Assembly: GCA_028291765.1 (NCBI GenBank)
Contig: JAQGNR010000233.1
Coordinates: forward strand, 1-47,649
Source of the DNA: Herbaspirillum sp.
Lineage (GTDB): Bacteria > Pseudomonadota > Gammaproteobacteria > Burkholderiales > Burkholderiaceae_D
Direction of reading: 5' to 3'
Length of the DNA: 47,649 nucleotides
The notes under the pieces are model-generated. The model was not told where the DNA came from, made no database searches, and saw only the letters and a list, made by a program, of their open reading frames with translations. The position numbers were made by a program, and so were the translations under genes. Positions 1-10,011 of the stretch are shown here, piece after piece; position 1 is the stretch's first letter, and every line of letters starts with the position of its first letter.

Positions 1-161
1 GCATTTCAGGCGCGATCCAGCATCTGGCCGGCATGAAGGATTCCAAGGTGATCGTGGCCATCAATAAAGATGAAGAAGCGCCGATTTTCAGCGTCGCCGA
101 TTATGGTCTGGTTGGGGATTTGTTTGAAGTTGTGCCGGAGCTGGTGAAACAACTAGGGTAG
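1..161 (+). CDS. etfA: Electron transfer flavoprotein alpha subunit, C-terminal end (partial)
   Basis: The frame is open from the window edge (first full codon at base 3) and stops with TAG at 159-161, giving the last 52 residues. They contain [23 protein letters not shown] and ADYGLVGDL, the FAD-binding C-terminal signature of EtfA. In this family the ETF heterodimer takes electrons from acyl-CoA dehydrogenases and passes them to ETF:ubiquinone oxidoreductase. An acyl-CoA dehydrogenase follows about 110 bases downstream on the same strand, which fits a shared role in fatty-acid or amino-acid oxidation. The start and etfB lie outside the window. Confidence 0.93.
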   Translation, partial: ISGAIQHLAGMKDSKVIVAINKDEEAPIFSVADYGLVGDLFEVVPELVKQLG

Positions 162-226
162 CAACTGGGGTAACAACGGGGTTAGCGACGTTATCCGCAA
201 TCCGATAAAGTTCACAGTCTTATCAC

Positions 227-250
227 GCGACCGCCGCCAACGGCGGTCGC
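227..250 (+). terminator. Perfect GC hairpin between etfA and the acyl-CoA dehydrogenase gene
   Basis: A 10-bp perfect stem (227-236 with 241-250) closes on a CCAA loop. No T-run follows, and the stem ends about 20 bases before the next start codon. It could be a weak terminator, a 3'-end stabiliser for the etf mRNA, or a leader hairpin that modulates the next gene. Confidence 0.45.
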
Positions 251-270
251 TGCGTTTCCAGGAGCCATAA

Positions 271-2064
271 ATGAGCTATGCCGCGCCGTTGAAGGACATG
301 TTGTTCGTCATGAATGAATTGGCGGGATTGTCGCAAATCAATGCCTTGCCCGGCTGTGAGGATGCGACGCCGGAAACCGTGGAAGCGATTCTGGAAGAGA
401 ACGGCCGTTTCTGCGCCGAGGTGGTGGCGCCGCTCAATCATGAAGGGGACAAACAGCCCAGTTTCTGGCATGACGGCGACCAGGTGACGACCAGCAAAGG
501 CTTCAAGGCGGCTTTCAAGGCCTTTGGCGCAGCCGGCTGGCAGGGCGTGCAGCATCCGGCCGAATTCGGCGGCCAGGGCTTGCCCAAGCTGGTGGCGACG
601 CCTTGCATCGAAATGCTCAATTCGGCTAGCCTGGCATTTGCGCTTTGTCCATTGTTGACCGACGGCACGATCGAAGCGCTGATCACGGCCGGCAGCGATC
701 AGCAAAAAGCGACGTATCTGGAAAAAATGATCAGCGGCGAATGGACCGGCACCATGAACCTGACCGAGCCGCAAGCCGGTTCCGATCTGTCGCTGGTGCG
801 CACGCGGGCAGTGCCGCAGGCGGACGGCACTTATAAATTGTCCGGCACCAAAATCTTCATCACTTACGGCGAGCACGATATGGCGGACAATATTGTCCAT
901 CTGGTGCTGGCGCGAACCCCTGATGCGCCCGACGGCGTGAAAGGGATTTCACTGTTCGTCGTGCCAAAATTTTTGAGCGGACCGGATGGCGTGCCGGGCG
1001 AGCGCAACGATGTGCATTGCGTATCGATCGAACATAAGATGGGTATCAAGGCCAGTCCGACTGCGGTGCTGCAGTTCGGCGACCACGGCGGCGCGGTTGG
1101 GACTTTGGTAGGCGAAGAAAATCGCGGCCTGGAATATATGTTCATCATGATGAACGCTGCGCGTTTTGCGGTCGGTGTGCAAGGCATCAGCGTGGCAGAG
1201 CGGGCCTATCAAAAAGCGGTTGCCTATGCCAAAGGCCGGGTGCAATCGCGCGACCTGGAAGGCTCCGCCGGACCGGTGACCATCATTCATCAGCCGGACG
1301 TGCGGCGCATGCTGATGAGTATGCGGGCGCAGATTGAGGCCGCACGGGCGCTGGCGTATGTCGGCGCTGCGGCATCCGATCTGGCGCACCACGCCAGCGA
1401 CGAGCAATCACGACGGGAGCATCAGGCGTTTTACGAATATCTGGTGCCGATCATCAAAGGCTGGTCGACCGAACTGGCGATCGATGTCGCCTCGACCGGT
1501 GTGCAAGTGCATGGCGGCATGGGATTTATCGAAGAAACCGGTGCTGCTCAGTATTACCGCGATGCACGCATTCTGACTATTTATGAAGGTACTACTGCGA
1601 TTCAGGCGAACGATCTGGTCGGCCGCAAAACGGCGCGCGATGGCGGCGCCGTGGCATACGGGATTATCCGGCAAGTGCGTGAGACTGCTGCCGCGCTGGC
1701 TGCAGGAAGCGGCGACGATCTGCAGATTATCGGGCGTCGGCTGGAAGCGGCGGCGACGGCGCTTGAGCAGGTGGTAGCCTATGTGGTCGGCAATCTGAAA
1801 GCGGATATCAAGGGTGTATTTGCCGGTAGTGTGCCGTATCTGAAATTGGCCGGCATTGTATTGGGCGGCTGGCAAATGGGCCGGGCGGCGCTGGCAGCGC
1901 AACAGAAATTGCAGGACGGGGTCGCCGATAAGGATTTTTATTCGGCCAAGATCGGCACCGCGCGCTTTTTTGCCGATCATTTTTTGACGCAGGCAGATGC
2001 GTATCGTCTTGCGATCGTCGAGGGCAGCAGCGCCGTCCAGGCCTTAAGCGAAGCGCAATTTTAG
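271..2064 (+). CDS. Acyl-CoA dehydrogenase, long (about 600 aa) type
   Basis: A 597-residue FAD-dependent acyl-CoA dehydrogenase, expected to introduce the alpha-beta double bond into an acyl-CoA and pass electrons to ETF. The N-terminus (ELAGLSQINALPGCEDAT) and the length beyond the usual 380-400 residues mark the subgroup with an extra C-terminal helical domain, which includes FadE-like and DmdC (3-methylmercaptopropionyl-CoA dehydrogenase) proteins. Seen in the sequence: MNLTEPQAGSDLS and FITYGEHD (flavin/substrate region), then QVHGGMGFIEE and RDARILTIYEGTTAIQAND in the C-terminal half. The ATG at 271 has AGGAG at the right distance (CAGGAGCCATAA). The etfA gene just upstream supports the electron-transfer link. 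Substrate cannot be told; a general long-chain or DmdC-like substrate is possible. Confidence 0.9.
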   Translation: MSYAAPLKDMLFVMNELAGLSQINALPGCEDATPETVEAILEENGRFCAEVVAPLNHEGDKQPSFWHDGDQVTTSKGFKAAFKAFGAAGWQGVQHPAEFGGQGLPKLVATPCIEMLNSASLAFALCPLLTDGTIEALITAGSDQQKATYLEKMISGEWTGTMNLTEPQAGSDLSLVRTRAVPQADGTYKLSGTKIFITYGEHDMADNIVHLVLARTPDAPDGVKGISLFVVPKFLSGPDGVPGERNDVHCVSIEHKMGIKASPTAVLQFGDHGGAVGTLVGEENRGLEYMFIMMNAARFAVGVQGISVAERAYQKAVAYAKGRVQSRDLEGSAGPVTIIHQPDVRRMLMSMRAQIEAARALAYVGAAASDLAHHASDEQSRREHQAFYEYLVPIIKGWSTELAIDVASTGVQVHGGMGFIEETGAAQYYRDARILTIYEGTTAIQANDLVGRKTARDGGAVAYGIIRQVRETAAALAAGSGDDLQIIGRRLEAAATALEQVVAYVVGNLKADIKGVFAGSVPYLKLAGIVLGGWQMGRAALAAQQKLQDGVADKDFYSAKIGTARFFADHFLTQADAYRLAIVEGSSAVQALSEAQF

Positions 2065-2068
2065 CTAG

Positions 2069-2485
2069 TCAGCCGAAGGACCCGCCGGTATACAGCAGAT
2101 CGAAGGTGCGGGCCATTGCGGCAATGACGCCGGTTGCGCCCACCGTCAGACTGAATATCACCAGCAGTATCACGGTCCAGCCGGAATCGGATTGCTTGCC
2201 GGAAAGACTGTTGTAGCGTGGATCCCATTTTTCATCCGGCGTCAGACCGATCACCAGCGCCTGGAGCATTCCTGCCAATATTGAGATGACAAATAGACAG
2301 CCGGTGAATAATTTCGGCTGTTCCGGCCAGATTGCTATTGCCAGCAATGAAATTGGCAAAGTGGCAACATGCAGCCAGCCGAAGCGGTCGCGAAATCCTT
2401 GCAGATAAAAGCGATGGGCGCCGATGCCGCCGAGAAACGCGGCTAGAAAAGTCGCTAAAGTTTTAATTCTATGGGGCGTGGGCAT
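2069..2485 (-). CDS. TM2-domain membrane protein
   Basis: A 138-residue protein of unknown function. The N-terminus carries a TM2-like motif, FLGGIGAHRFYLQGF (about residues 17-31), typical of small two-helix membrane proteins. Further hydrophobic segments near residues 38-55, 60-80 and 103-125 suggest four membrane passes. It is convergent with the acyl-CoA dehydrogenase gene (4 bases between stops), so no operon partner is evident. ATG at 2485 is used; the upstream region to the rpsP promoter is the only place for its own promoter. No enzymatic motif is visible. Confidence 0.75.
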   Translation of the reverse strand: MPTPHRIKTLATFLAAFLGGIGAHRFYLQGFRDRFGWLHVATLPISLLAIAIWPEQPKLFTGCLFVISILAGMLQALVIGLTPDEKWDPRYNSLSGKQSDSGWTVILLVIFSLTVGATGVIAAMARTFDLLYTGGSFG

Positions 2486-2674
2486 CGGGGAAAAGCCTTT
2501 TAAACCGGTTTGATTCTTGAACGATTGGTATATAAGCGCGGGTATTAGCCGCCATAAGCGCTGTCTTATGGTAAAAGGAAAGTAGTGTAGCAGTGTTAAA
2601 TGCGTGGTCAGCGCCGGCTGTGCGGCTTTTACCCCACGCTTGTTCGCCGGTTGGGGCTTTACTTGCGATTAAGT

Positions 2675-2704
2675 TTGCGGTAGGGCCGTAAAACGGGCTA
2701 TAAT
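2675..2704 (+). promoter_or_regulatory. Probable sigma-70 promoter of rpsP-rimM-trmD-rplS
   Basis: A perfect -10 box TATAAT (2699-2704) is preceded 18 bases upstream by TTGCGG (2675-2680). The rpsP start codon lies 40 bases downstream. Assigned by pattern and position only. Confidence 0.6.
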
Positions 2705-2744
2705 TTGCAACTTTTTTCGTCTTCGAACACTTTTTGGAATCATT

Positions 2745-2996
2745 ATGGTCGTTATTCGTTTAGCACGTGGAGGCGCCAAGAAGCGTCCTTTTTTCAACAT
2801 CGTGGCAACTGATTCGCGCAATCGCCGCGACGGTCGCTTCATCGAGCGCCTGGGTTTTTACAATCCGGTAGCGTCCGGTAAAGAAGAAGGCTTCCGTATT
2901 GCACAGGATCGTCTGGCTCACTGGCAAGGCGTCGGCGCACAAGTGTCGCCAACCGTTGCACGTTTGATCGGCAGCGCCGGCAAGACTGCAGCGTAA
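2745..2996 (+). CDS. rpsP: 30S ribosomal protein S16
   Basis: An 83-residue S16 of normal length, with the family start [17 protein letters not shown] and the segment [16 protein letters not shown]16 binds 16S rRNA early in assembly of the small subunit body. It is the first gene of the conserved rpsP-rimM-trmD-rplS operon; rimM begins 23 bases after the stop. The promoter proposed at 2675-2704 is directly upstream. Confidence 0.98.
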   Translation: MVVIRLARGGAKKRPFFNIVATDSRNRRDGRFIERLGFYNPVASGKEEGFRIAQDRLAHWQGVGAQVSPTVARLIGSAGKTAA

Positions 2997-3019
2997 GTAT
3001 CGAATCAGTATCTATAAGC

Positions 3020-3640
3020 ATGGCGCAGTCGGGAATTCCTGAAGATCTGGTAACCGTCGGCTACGTAACAGGTGCTTATGGCATAGCCGGTTGGGTGCGC
3101 GTCAAGCCGTTTTCGGACGATGCGGATGCTCTTCTGGGCGCCAGAAGATGGTGGCTGAACAAGCCGGAATCGGCATCTTCATTGCGTGATATCGACATGT
3201 TGCAGGCCAAAAGTCATGGCGGCGATGTGGTGGCGCAGCTCATGGGGGTGGCAGGACGCGATGCAGCCGAGGCCCTCAAAGGGCATCAGGTGCAAATTTC
3301 GCGTAGTCATTTCCCGGCATTGTCGAACGGTGAATTCTATTGGGTGGATCTGATCGGTCTGTCCGTTGAAAATATGCAAGGCGAGCAGTTGGGTACCGTG
3401 GCCGATCTGATGGATAACGGCGCACATCCGATTCTCCGGGTGGTCAAGCCGGTGGCGCAGGTAGTCATTGCAGCCGCCGCCGTGGAAACATCGGAACTTG
3501 CGGCAGCGCAGTCCAAGGCGCGCAGCAAAGCAACGCCGGCGCCGGTGTCTGAAACGCTGATCCCGTTTGTCGATCATTTCGTCAAAACAGTCGATCAGGC
3601 GGCCAAAAAAATTACAGTTGATTGGGAGCTGGATTATTAG
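3020..3640 (+). CDS. rimM: Ribosome maturation factor RimM
   Basis: A 206-residue RimM, which binds S19 and helps maturation of the 30S head. The N-terminal RimM domain begins [23 protein letters not shown]; the C-terminal PRC barrel contains [12 protein letters not shown] and ends [14 protein letters not shown] with DWELDY at the C-terminus. It is longer than the roughly 180-residue enterobacterial form because of an Ala/Ser/Lys-rich insertion (about residues 153-178) just before the final strand; my memory is that longer RimM proteins are common in betaproteobacteria. Second gene of the rpsP operon. Confidence 0.96.
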   Translation: MAQSGIPEDLVTVGYVTGAYGIAGWVRVKPFSDDADALLGARRWWLNKPESASSLRDIDMLQAKSHGGDVVAQLMGVAGRDAAEALKGHQVQISRSHFPALSNGEFYWVDLIGLSVENMQGEQLGTVADLMDNGAHPILRVVKPVAQVVIAAAAVETSELAAAQSKARSKATPAPVSETLIPFVDHFVKTVDQAAKKITVDWELDY

Positions 3641-3698
3641 CGCCGGTCCGGATCAAAGCAGCGTGGTACTCAGTTCGCTGCCGAGTAAGGAGCAGAAA

Positions 3699-4457
3699 AT
3701 GCGGGGCGAGATGCAATTCGATGTCGTCACGTTGTTCCCGGAAATGTTCGTTGCGATTACCCAGTCGGGCATAACGCGGCGTGCATTTGAAAAAAAACAG
3801 TGTGCATTAAGTTTGTGGAATCCGCGCGATTTCACCACCGACAACCATCGTACCGTTGACGATCGTCCCTATGGCGGCGGTCCCGGAATGGTGATGTTGG
3901 CAAAGCCTCTGGAGGCAGCATTGGATGCCGCGAAAGCGCGTCAGTTGCCTTTGATAGGACAGCCGCCGAGGGTGATTTATTTGTCGCCGCAAGGTGTGCC
4001 GCTGACGCATCGCAGAGTGGTGCAACTGGCGCAGGAACCTGGTCTCGTCTTGTTGTGCGGCCGTTACGAAGCGGTCGATCAGCGTTTGCTGGACCGTTGT
4101 GTGGATGAGGAAGTCAGCGTCGGGGATTTTGTATTGTCCGGCGGCGAATTGCCTGCAATGGCGCTGATGGATGCAGTGATTCGTCAGTTGCCCGGTACTT
4201 TGCATGATGATGCTTCGGCGGTTGAAGACAGTTTTGTCAACGGCTTGCTGGATTATCCGCATTACACCCGGCCGGAAACGTATTTGGACGAAACAGTGCC
4301 GTCCGTTTTACTGGGCGGCAATCATGCCGGAATTGAACTATGGCGGCGTCAGCAGGCGCTCGAAGCGACCGCAAGGAAGCGTCCCGATCTGATTTTGCAG
4401 GCCCGCGCAGCAGGTTTATTGACGCGCAGCGACGAACAGTTTTTAAGTAGTTTGTAA
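3699..4457 (+). CDS. trmD: tRNA (guanine-N1)-methyltransferase TrmD
   Basis: A 252-residue SPOUT-class enzyme that makes m1G37 in tRNAs reading CNN codons, using SAM bound in a trefoil knot. Motifs seen are [11 protein letters not shown] at the start, [21 protein letters not shown] and [15 protein letters not shown]. The frame stays open upstream into rimM, but the ATG at 3699 has AAGGAG six bases before it and gives the family length; the ATG at 3711 (MQFDVV) is an equally family-like alternative. Third gene of the rpsP operon. Confidence 0.96.
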   Translation: MRGEMQFDVVTLFPEMFVAITQSGITRRAFEKKQCALSLWNPRDFTTDNHRTVDDRPYGGGPGMVMLAKPLEAALDAAKARQLPLIGQPPRVIYLSPQGVPLTHRRVVQLAQEPGLVLLCGRYEAVDQRLLDRCVDEEVSVGDFVLSGGELPAMALMDAVIRQLPGTLHDDASAVEDSFVNGLLDYPHYTRPETYLDETVPSVLLGGNHAGIELWRRQQALEATARKRPDLILQARAAGLLTRSDEQFLSSL

Positions 4458-4574
4458 TTGCAGTAAAGAGCGGATAGTGTCGATGCAATTGTTCGCATTA
4501 TCTGTATGTAAATCCCCATCCTCTACCGGGCATCAGCAGTATTAGCGCCGGCAAGATGGTTATCGGAGTAGAAA

Positions 4575-4958
4575 ATGGACTTGATCCAACAACTAGAGCA
4601 GGAAGAGATTAACCGTCTCGCCAAGAACATCCCTGATTTCGCACCAGGCGATACCGTTATTGTCAGCGTCAACGTGGTTGAAGGTACGCGCAAGCGTGCC
4701 CAGGCTTACGAAGGCGTGGTTATTTCGCGTCGCAATCGCGGTCTGAATTCGAACTTCATCGTTCGCAAGATTTCGTCGGGCGAAGGCGTCGAGCGGACGT
4801 TTCAGCTGTATTCCCCGCTGATCGCTTCGATCGAAGTCAAGCGTCGTGGCGACGTTCGCCGCGCCAAGCTGTATTATCTGCGTGAGCGTTCGGGCAAATC
4901 GGCTCGTATTAAAGAAAAACTGCCGAATCGCCGCGTTGCGGCTAAAGCTGCAGAGTAA
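4575..4958 (+). CDS. rplS: 50S ribosomal protein L19
   Basis: A 127-residue L19 located at the 30S-50S interface. Family features are [28 protein letters not shown] and the basic C-terminal part [21 protein letters not shown]. Last gene of the ribosomal operon, with a strong intrinsic terminator 25 bases downstream. The 117-base gap from trmD shows no clear hairpin. Confidence 0.98.
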   Translation: MDLIQQLEQEEINRLAKNIPDFAPGDTVIVSVNVVEGTRKRAQAYEGVVISRRNRGLNSNFIVRKISSGEGVERTFQLYSPLIASIEVKRRGDVRRAKLYYLRERSGKSARIKEKLPNRRVAAKAAE

Positions 4959-4981
4959 TTCGCGTCAGCGATTTGCAAAAG

Positions 4982-5010
4982 AAGGGCGCCCATTCGGTGC
5001 CCTTTTTTTT
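4982..5010 (+). terminator. Intrinsic terminator of the rpsP operon
   Basis: A 9-bp stem with one G-T pair (4982-4990 with 4996-5004) and a CATTC loop, overlapping a run of eight T. It separates rplS from the Nudix gene, although the close spacing could allow readthrough. Confidence 0.85.
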
Positions 5011-5025
5011 ATTTGAGGAAAAACA

Positions 5026-5703
5026 TTGGCAAGACCTCTTTTTGATCCCTTAACTGTTCCCGTCGATTTCGTGGGCGGCGAAGCGCCGCTGGCCGCAGAG
5101 CGCCTCGACAGCAACTGGCTGCGCGCCCGGCTGGCTAATCAACTGCCATGGACCGTCGAAGATGACGAGGAACGCCACTGGCGGCAATTGCAAATGGGGT
5201 ACCCTGTCCGGGAGGCTGCCGTGCTGATGCCGATCGTGCAGCGTGCAAGCGGGCCGACCATGTTGTTTACGCAGCGCGATCCCGATTTGACTGATCATCC
5301 GGGCCAGATCAGTTTTCCCGGCGGCCGGGTAGAGGAGTACGACGCCTCGCCGATCGAAACTGCTTTGCGCGAGACCGAAGAAGAAATCGGCCTGGCGCGC
5401 AAGCACATAGAAATCATCGGTCAACTGCCCCTTTACCATACCGGAACCGGTTATTGCGTTACGCCCACCATCGGGCTGGTGATGCCGCCATTCGATTTAC
5501 AGCCCGATGTGCGCGAGGTGGCCGAAGTTTTTGAAGTGCCGCTGACGTTTCTGATGGATGGTAGCCATCACCAGCACCATACCGTCAGGCTGCCGGGACA
5601 AACGGCGCGCCGCACTTTTTATTCGATGCCGTATCAACACCATTTCATTTGGGGCGCTACCGCCGCCATGATACGAAATTTGTTCCATCTATTACGTAGT
5701 TGA
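5026..5703 (+). CDS. Nudix hydrolase, CoA pyrophosphatase (NudL) type
   Basis: A 225-residue protein with a Nudix core. The box runs from GGRVEEYD through TALRETEEEIGL (about residues 103-127); the acidic REtxEE cluster binds the metal. The preceding ISFPGG and the spacing of the box match the NudL/PCD1 subgroup, which cleaves CoA and CoA esters to phosphopantetheine and 3',5'-ADP. The start is TTG at 5026 with GAGG eight bases upstream; the first ATG (5194) would remove much of the N-terminal part. It follows the rplS terminator closely. CoA is the best guess for substrate by family, not proven. Confidence 0.88.
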   Translation: MARPLFDPLTVPVDFVGGEAPLAAERLDSNWLRARLANQLPWTVEDDEERHWRQLQMGYPVREAAVLMPIVQRASGPTMLFTQRDPDLTDHPGQISFPGGRVEEYDASPIETALRETEEEIGLARKHIEIIGQLPLYHTGTGYCVTPTIGLVMPPFDLQPDVREVAEVFEVPLTFLMDGSHHQHHTVRLPGQTARRTFYSMPYQHHFIWGATAAMIRNLFHLLRS

Positions 5704-5774
5704 GCAGGGTGGATGCATGTATTATCTTCTTGTTTTCCAAGCATATGACCATGCGTGACCTCTAGGGCAGTCCG

Positions 5775-6731
5775 ATGACATTTCTCTCGATTCTTTTTGC
5801 ATTACTCATTGAGCAACTCAAGCCTCTGCGCGCGGATAACCCGATTTATATGCTGGTGCGCTCGTTTTCCACCCGCGTAGAGAACTGGTTTAATGCCGGC
5901 CATGCGCATCATGGTCAACTAGGCTGGGCGTTCGTTGTGCTGGCGCTGTCGGTGCCGACCGCGGTGGTCTACTGGATTTGTCTTCATATCAATATTTTTC
6001 TGGCGTTCGCATGGAATGTGCTGATCGTCTATCTGACTTTGGGCTTCCGCCATTACAGTCACTATTTCACGTCGATTCAGTTAGCGCTCAATACGGGTGA
6101 CGAAGTGACTGCACGCGCCTTGCTGGCCGAATGGACCAAACAAGACACGACAGGGATGGAAGTGAGCGAAATTTCCCGCATCGTTGCCGAACGCGCCTTG
6201 ATTACCACGCACCGCAATGTATTCGGCGTGTTCTTCTGGTTTCTGATGCCGGTGGGTCCGGCCTGCGCCGTGATGTATCGCGTGGCCGAACATCTGGCGC
6301 GCGCCTGGAATGAGCCAGACCATATGCGCAGCGAAGTATTCGGCCGCTTTGCCGCCCGTGCGTTTTATTTGATCGACTGGATACCGGTGCGCCTTACGGC
6401 GGCTGCTTTTGCCGTAGTCGGTAATTTTGAAGACGCGATTTATGCATGGCGTAACTTTGCCGGTAAATGGCAGGATGAAGCCGCCGGTATTATTTTATCG
6501 GCCGGTGGCGGCGCGATGGGGGTGCGTTTCGGCACTGCTGCAGAAAATGTTGCCGAAATCCTGCCGGTCGATGCGGCGACCGTCGATTCGCTGGGTTCCG
6601 AATCCGAAATTCCTTTAGGCGAGGCGCCCTCGCCACGGACTTTGCAAAGCACGGTCGGACTGGTCTGGCGCGCCTTGCTGTTATGGATGTTCTTGCTGCT
6701 GCTGTTATCGTTTGCTGTCTGGCTGGGGTAA
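5775..6731 (+). CDS. CobD/CbiB-family membrane protein
   Basis: A 318-residue polytopic membrane protein beginning MTFLSILFALLIEQLKPLR, with hydrophobic segments near residues 53-75, 77-97, 152-172, 212-232 and 295-317. It resembles the CobD/CbiB and AmpE superfamily (FLSILFALLIEQ; RNVFGVFFWFLMPVGP). True CobD/CbiB makes adenosylcobinamide phosphate, but no other cobalamin gene is nearby and the sequence is shorter and diverged, so I would not assign B12 synthesis. The order rplS-nudix-this gene is, from memory, conserved in betaproteobacteria. Function is unknown. Confidence 0.75.
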   Translation: MTFLSILFALLIEQLKPLRADNPIYMLVRSFSTRVENWFNAGHAHHGQLGWAFVVLALSVPTAVVYWICLHINIFLAFAWNVLIVYLTLGFRHYSHYFTSIQLALNTGDEVTARALLAEWTKQDTTGMEVSEISRIVAERALITTHRNVFGVFFWFLMPVGPACAVMYRVAEHLARAWNEPDHMRSEVFGRFAARAFYLIDWIPVRLTAAAFAVVGNFEDAIYAWRNFAGKWQDEAAGIILSAGGGAMGVRFGTAAENVAEILPVDAATVDSLGSESEIPLGEAPSPRTLQSTVGLVWRALLLWMFLLLLLSFAVWLG

Positions 6732-6864
6732 GATCGGCCACTGCCGCAGTGCACAAAAATCGTACGCAAGACATTCTCAAGTCTTCTATAAGATATAATA
6801 CCTGCTCACGGCTCGACGCCGGCTTTTCGGCGCTGCACCAACGACACTTGTCAGAGAAATGCGA

Positions 6865-7206
6865 ATGACAGATCCGATTTCATCGCCTCCTCAAGAATTT
6901 GTAATCCTGGGATTAACCCTGGATGGCAAGCAGTTCCGTCCCAGCGACTGGGCCGAGCGCTTGTGTGGCGTCATGTCATGCTTCCGCCCGGAAGGCTCCG
7001 GCGGTTCCAAGGCGCATTTGCAATATTCCCCCTATGTTCTCCCGACATTTATCAACGGCGTGCGCTCAGTGGCTGTCAACGAAGCGTTGCGCACCATCGA
7101 ACCGCTGGCTTACCATTTCGTTGTCAACTTTGCCAAAGACAACAATCTTCAGATTGTCGAGGCCTGCGTCTTGCCTGAGTCGCGCGATAAGCCGGCCTCA
7201 GCTTGA
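6865..7206 (+). CDS. DUF3579-family protein
   Basis: A 113-residue soluble protein beginning MTDPISSPPQEFVILGLTLDG and containing FRPSDWAERLCGVMSCF and YSPYVLPTFINGVRSV. This matches, from memory, the betaproteobacterial DUF3579 family, whose role is not established. Of two in-frame ATGs (6859, 6865), the second has the purine-rich AGAG at a workable distance. It lies upstream of fumC with about 130 bases between, so co-transcription is possible. Confidence 0.75.
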   Translation: MTDPISSPPQEFVILGLTLDGKQFRPSDWAERLCGVMSCFRPEGSGGSKAHLQYSPYVLPTFINGVRSVAVNEALRTIEPLAYHFVVNFAKDNNLQIVEACVLPESRDKPASA

Positions 7207-7334
7207 TCTCCGGCAGTATTGCCGGCCGGAGCGAACGATCAAATTGCCAAAACGCCTCATGACCACATTCATTCTGTTGCACGAATTTGCCCATTGCATG
7301 TCAAATGGACAATTATTGTTTTGTGGAGAAAATA

Positions 7335-8723
<1,389 letters not shown>

Positions 8724-8774
8724 GATGCTGCGACGCACATAAATAAGTAGTTAAATATGGTTACTATATGCAAC

Positions 8775-8802
8775 AAAGCCAGTCTTACAGGCTGGCTTTT
8801 TG
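8775..8802 (+). terminator. Intrinsic terminator after fumC
   Basis: An 8-bp stem (8775-8782 with 8792-8799) with a 9-base loop, running into a short T tract. It lies 52 bases after the fumC stop. The rest of the gap to 8941 shows no further gene. Confidence 0.8.
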
Positions 8803-8940
8803 TATATTTAATCGTACTTTAGACCGGGGCAAATTTCATCGATAGGCATACAGCGGGGAATAAGCGCAAATGCATTATTCATGAAATGGGTTCTAACGAA
8901 AATACGTATTATCCCTGTCATTTTATGAGACCGAATCATC

Positions 8941-9258
8941 ATGAAAAAACTGCTGTTATTACTTATATTGGGAATGGCTGCCATGGGTGTCGCCACCACC
9001 GCATCGGCAGATCGCGGTCATTTTCGTGGCGGCGTTTTCATAGGCGGCCCGGTGTGGGGTCCAGGTTATTATCCTTCGCCATATTATTACCCTCCTCCGC
9101 AGCCGGTCTACGTTCAGCCTGCGCCGCCGCCGGTATATGTCGAGCAGACTAACGACGATTATTGGTATTACTGCGCACAGCCGAAGGCTTACTACCCCTA
9201 TGTTAAAGAATGTCCGCAAGGCTGGATGAAAGTTGTTCCCGGCAGCGGCCCACGTTAA
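8941..9258 (+). CDS. Small exported Pro/Tyr-rich envelope protein
   Basis: A 105-residue protein with a clear signal peptide (MKKLLLLLILGMAAMGVATTASA, cleavage near residue 23). The mature part is Gly/Pro/Tyr-rich (PSPYYYPPPQPVYVQPAPPP) and ends in a compact motif, YYCAQPKAYYPYVKECPQGW, with two Cys that could form a disulfide in the periplasm. I recall this C-terminal motif in many short proteobacterial exported proteins of unknown role. The next gene, a glycine-zipper lipoprotein, starts 35 bases downstream on the same strand, so the two probably form an envelope-related unit. No enzymatic function is suggested. Confidence 0.75.
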   Translation: MKKLLLLLILGMAAMGVATTASADRGHFRGGVFIGGPVWGPGYYPSPYYYPPPQPVYVQPAPPPVYVEQTNDDYWYYCAQPKAYYPYVKECPQGWMKVVPGSGPR

Positions 9259-9293
9259 TTCAGATAACGTTTCGCAAAGATTTCGAGAATATT

Positions 9294-9878
9294 ATGCTAA
9301 CCAAATACAAACTGATTCCGATTGCTGCAGCGGTATTGCTCGCTGGTTGCGCTACAGCCCCCACTGGTCCGCAGGTCATGGTTATGCCGGGCGCCGGCAA
9401 GAGCTACGAGCAATTCCGCCAGGATGAAGCGATCTGTCAAAACTATGCATTTCAGGCAACCGGCAATGCCGTGCGGAGCAGCAATGATAATGCGGTTAAT
9501 AGCGCTGCTGTCGGTACCGTTGTCGGTGCTGCCGCAGGTGCGCTGATTGGCGCAGCCAGCGGCGGCAATGCCGGCAGCGGTGCTGCAATCGGCGCCGGCA
9601 CTGGTTTGTTGGTCGGTGGTGCTTCGGGCAGTAATACTGCGGCGGCAGGCAGTTACGGTGCGCAACGCCGTTTCGATAACGTGTATATGCAGTGCATGTA
9701 TACCAAGGGCAATCAAGTGCCGGTCCGGGGCGACATGCAACGCAACAGTGCGCGGATGCCACCACCACCGCCTGCCGGTTATACACCGCCAGAAGGCGCT
9801 GTGCCTCCTTCCGGTTATGGGGCGCCTCCCGGTTACCAGCCGTCCGGTAATTCCCCGCCACCTCCGGGATACAGATAA
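9294..9878 (+). CDS. Glycine-zipper outer-membrane lipoprotein
   Basis: A 194-residue lipoprotein. The ATG at 9294 gives MLTKYKLIPIAAAVLLAGCATA, with a lipobox LAGC and the lipidated Cys at about residue 19; the open frame further upstream has no signal features. A Gly/Ala-rich helix-packing segment (AAVGTVVGAAAGALIGAAS and AGSGAAIGAGTGLLVGGAS, about residues 69-110) is of the glycine-zipper type. After it come the conserved-looking YMQCMYTKGNQVP and a Pro/Gly/Tyr-rich tail. Such proteins sit in the outer membrane and are often linked to envelope stress; a precise role cannot be given. It is convergent with the two-component system. Confidence 0.8.
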   Translation: MLTKYKLIPIAAAVLLAGCATAPTGPQVMVMPGAGKSYEQFRQDEAICQNYAFQATGNAVRSSNDNAVNSAAVGTVVGAAAGALIGAASGGNAGSGAAIGAGTGLLVGGASGSNTAAAGSYGAQRRFDNVYMQCMYTKGNQVPVRGDMQRNSARMPPPPPAGYTPPEGAVPPSGYGAPPGYQPSGNSPPPPGYR

Positions 9879-9908
9879 CATAGCCGGCATTATCCGGTTT
9901 GCAGCATT

Positions 9909-9949
9909 AAAAAATCGACCCCTTGCTTTACGCAGCGGGTCGATTTTTT
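9909..9949. terminator. Bidirectional intrinsic terminator
   Basis: A 13-bp perfect stem (9909-9921 with 9937-9949) flanked by A and T runs, so it can stop transcription on both strands. It lies between the lipoprotein gene and the convergent sensor kinase gene. Confidence 0.85.
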
Positions 9950-10011
9950 ATGCGCAGATATTACGTAGATGTGACACCGATATGACGCAGATGCGGTCAG
10001 ATTAATTAACG

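Noticed and set aside
5775..6731. Assigning cobalamin synthesis (CobD) to the CobD/CbiB-family protein
   Set aside because: Diverged sequence and no other B12 genes nearby; only family membership is supported.
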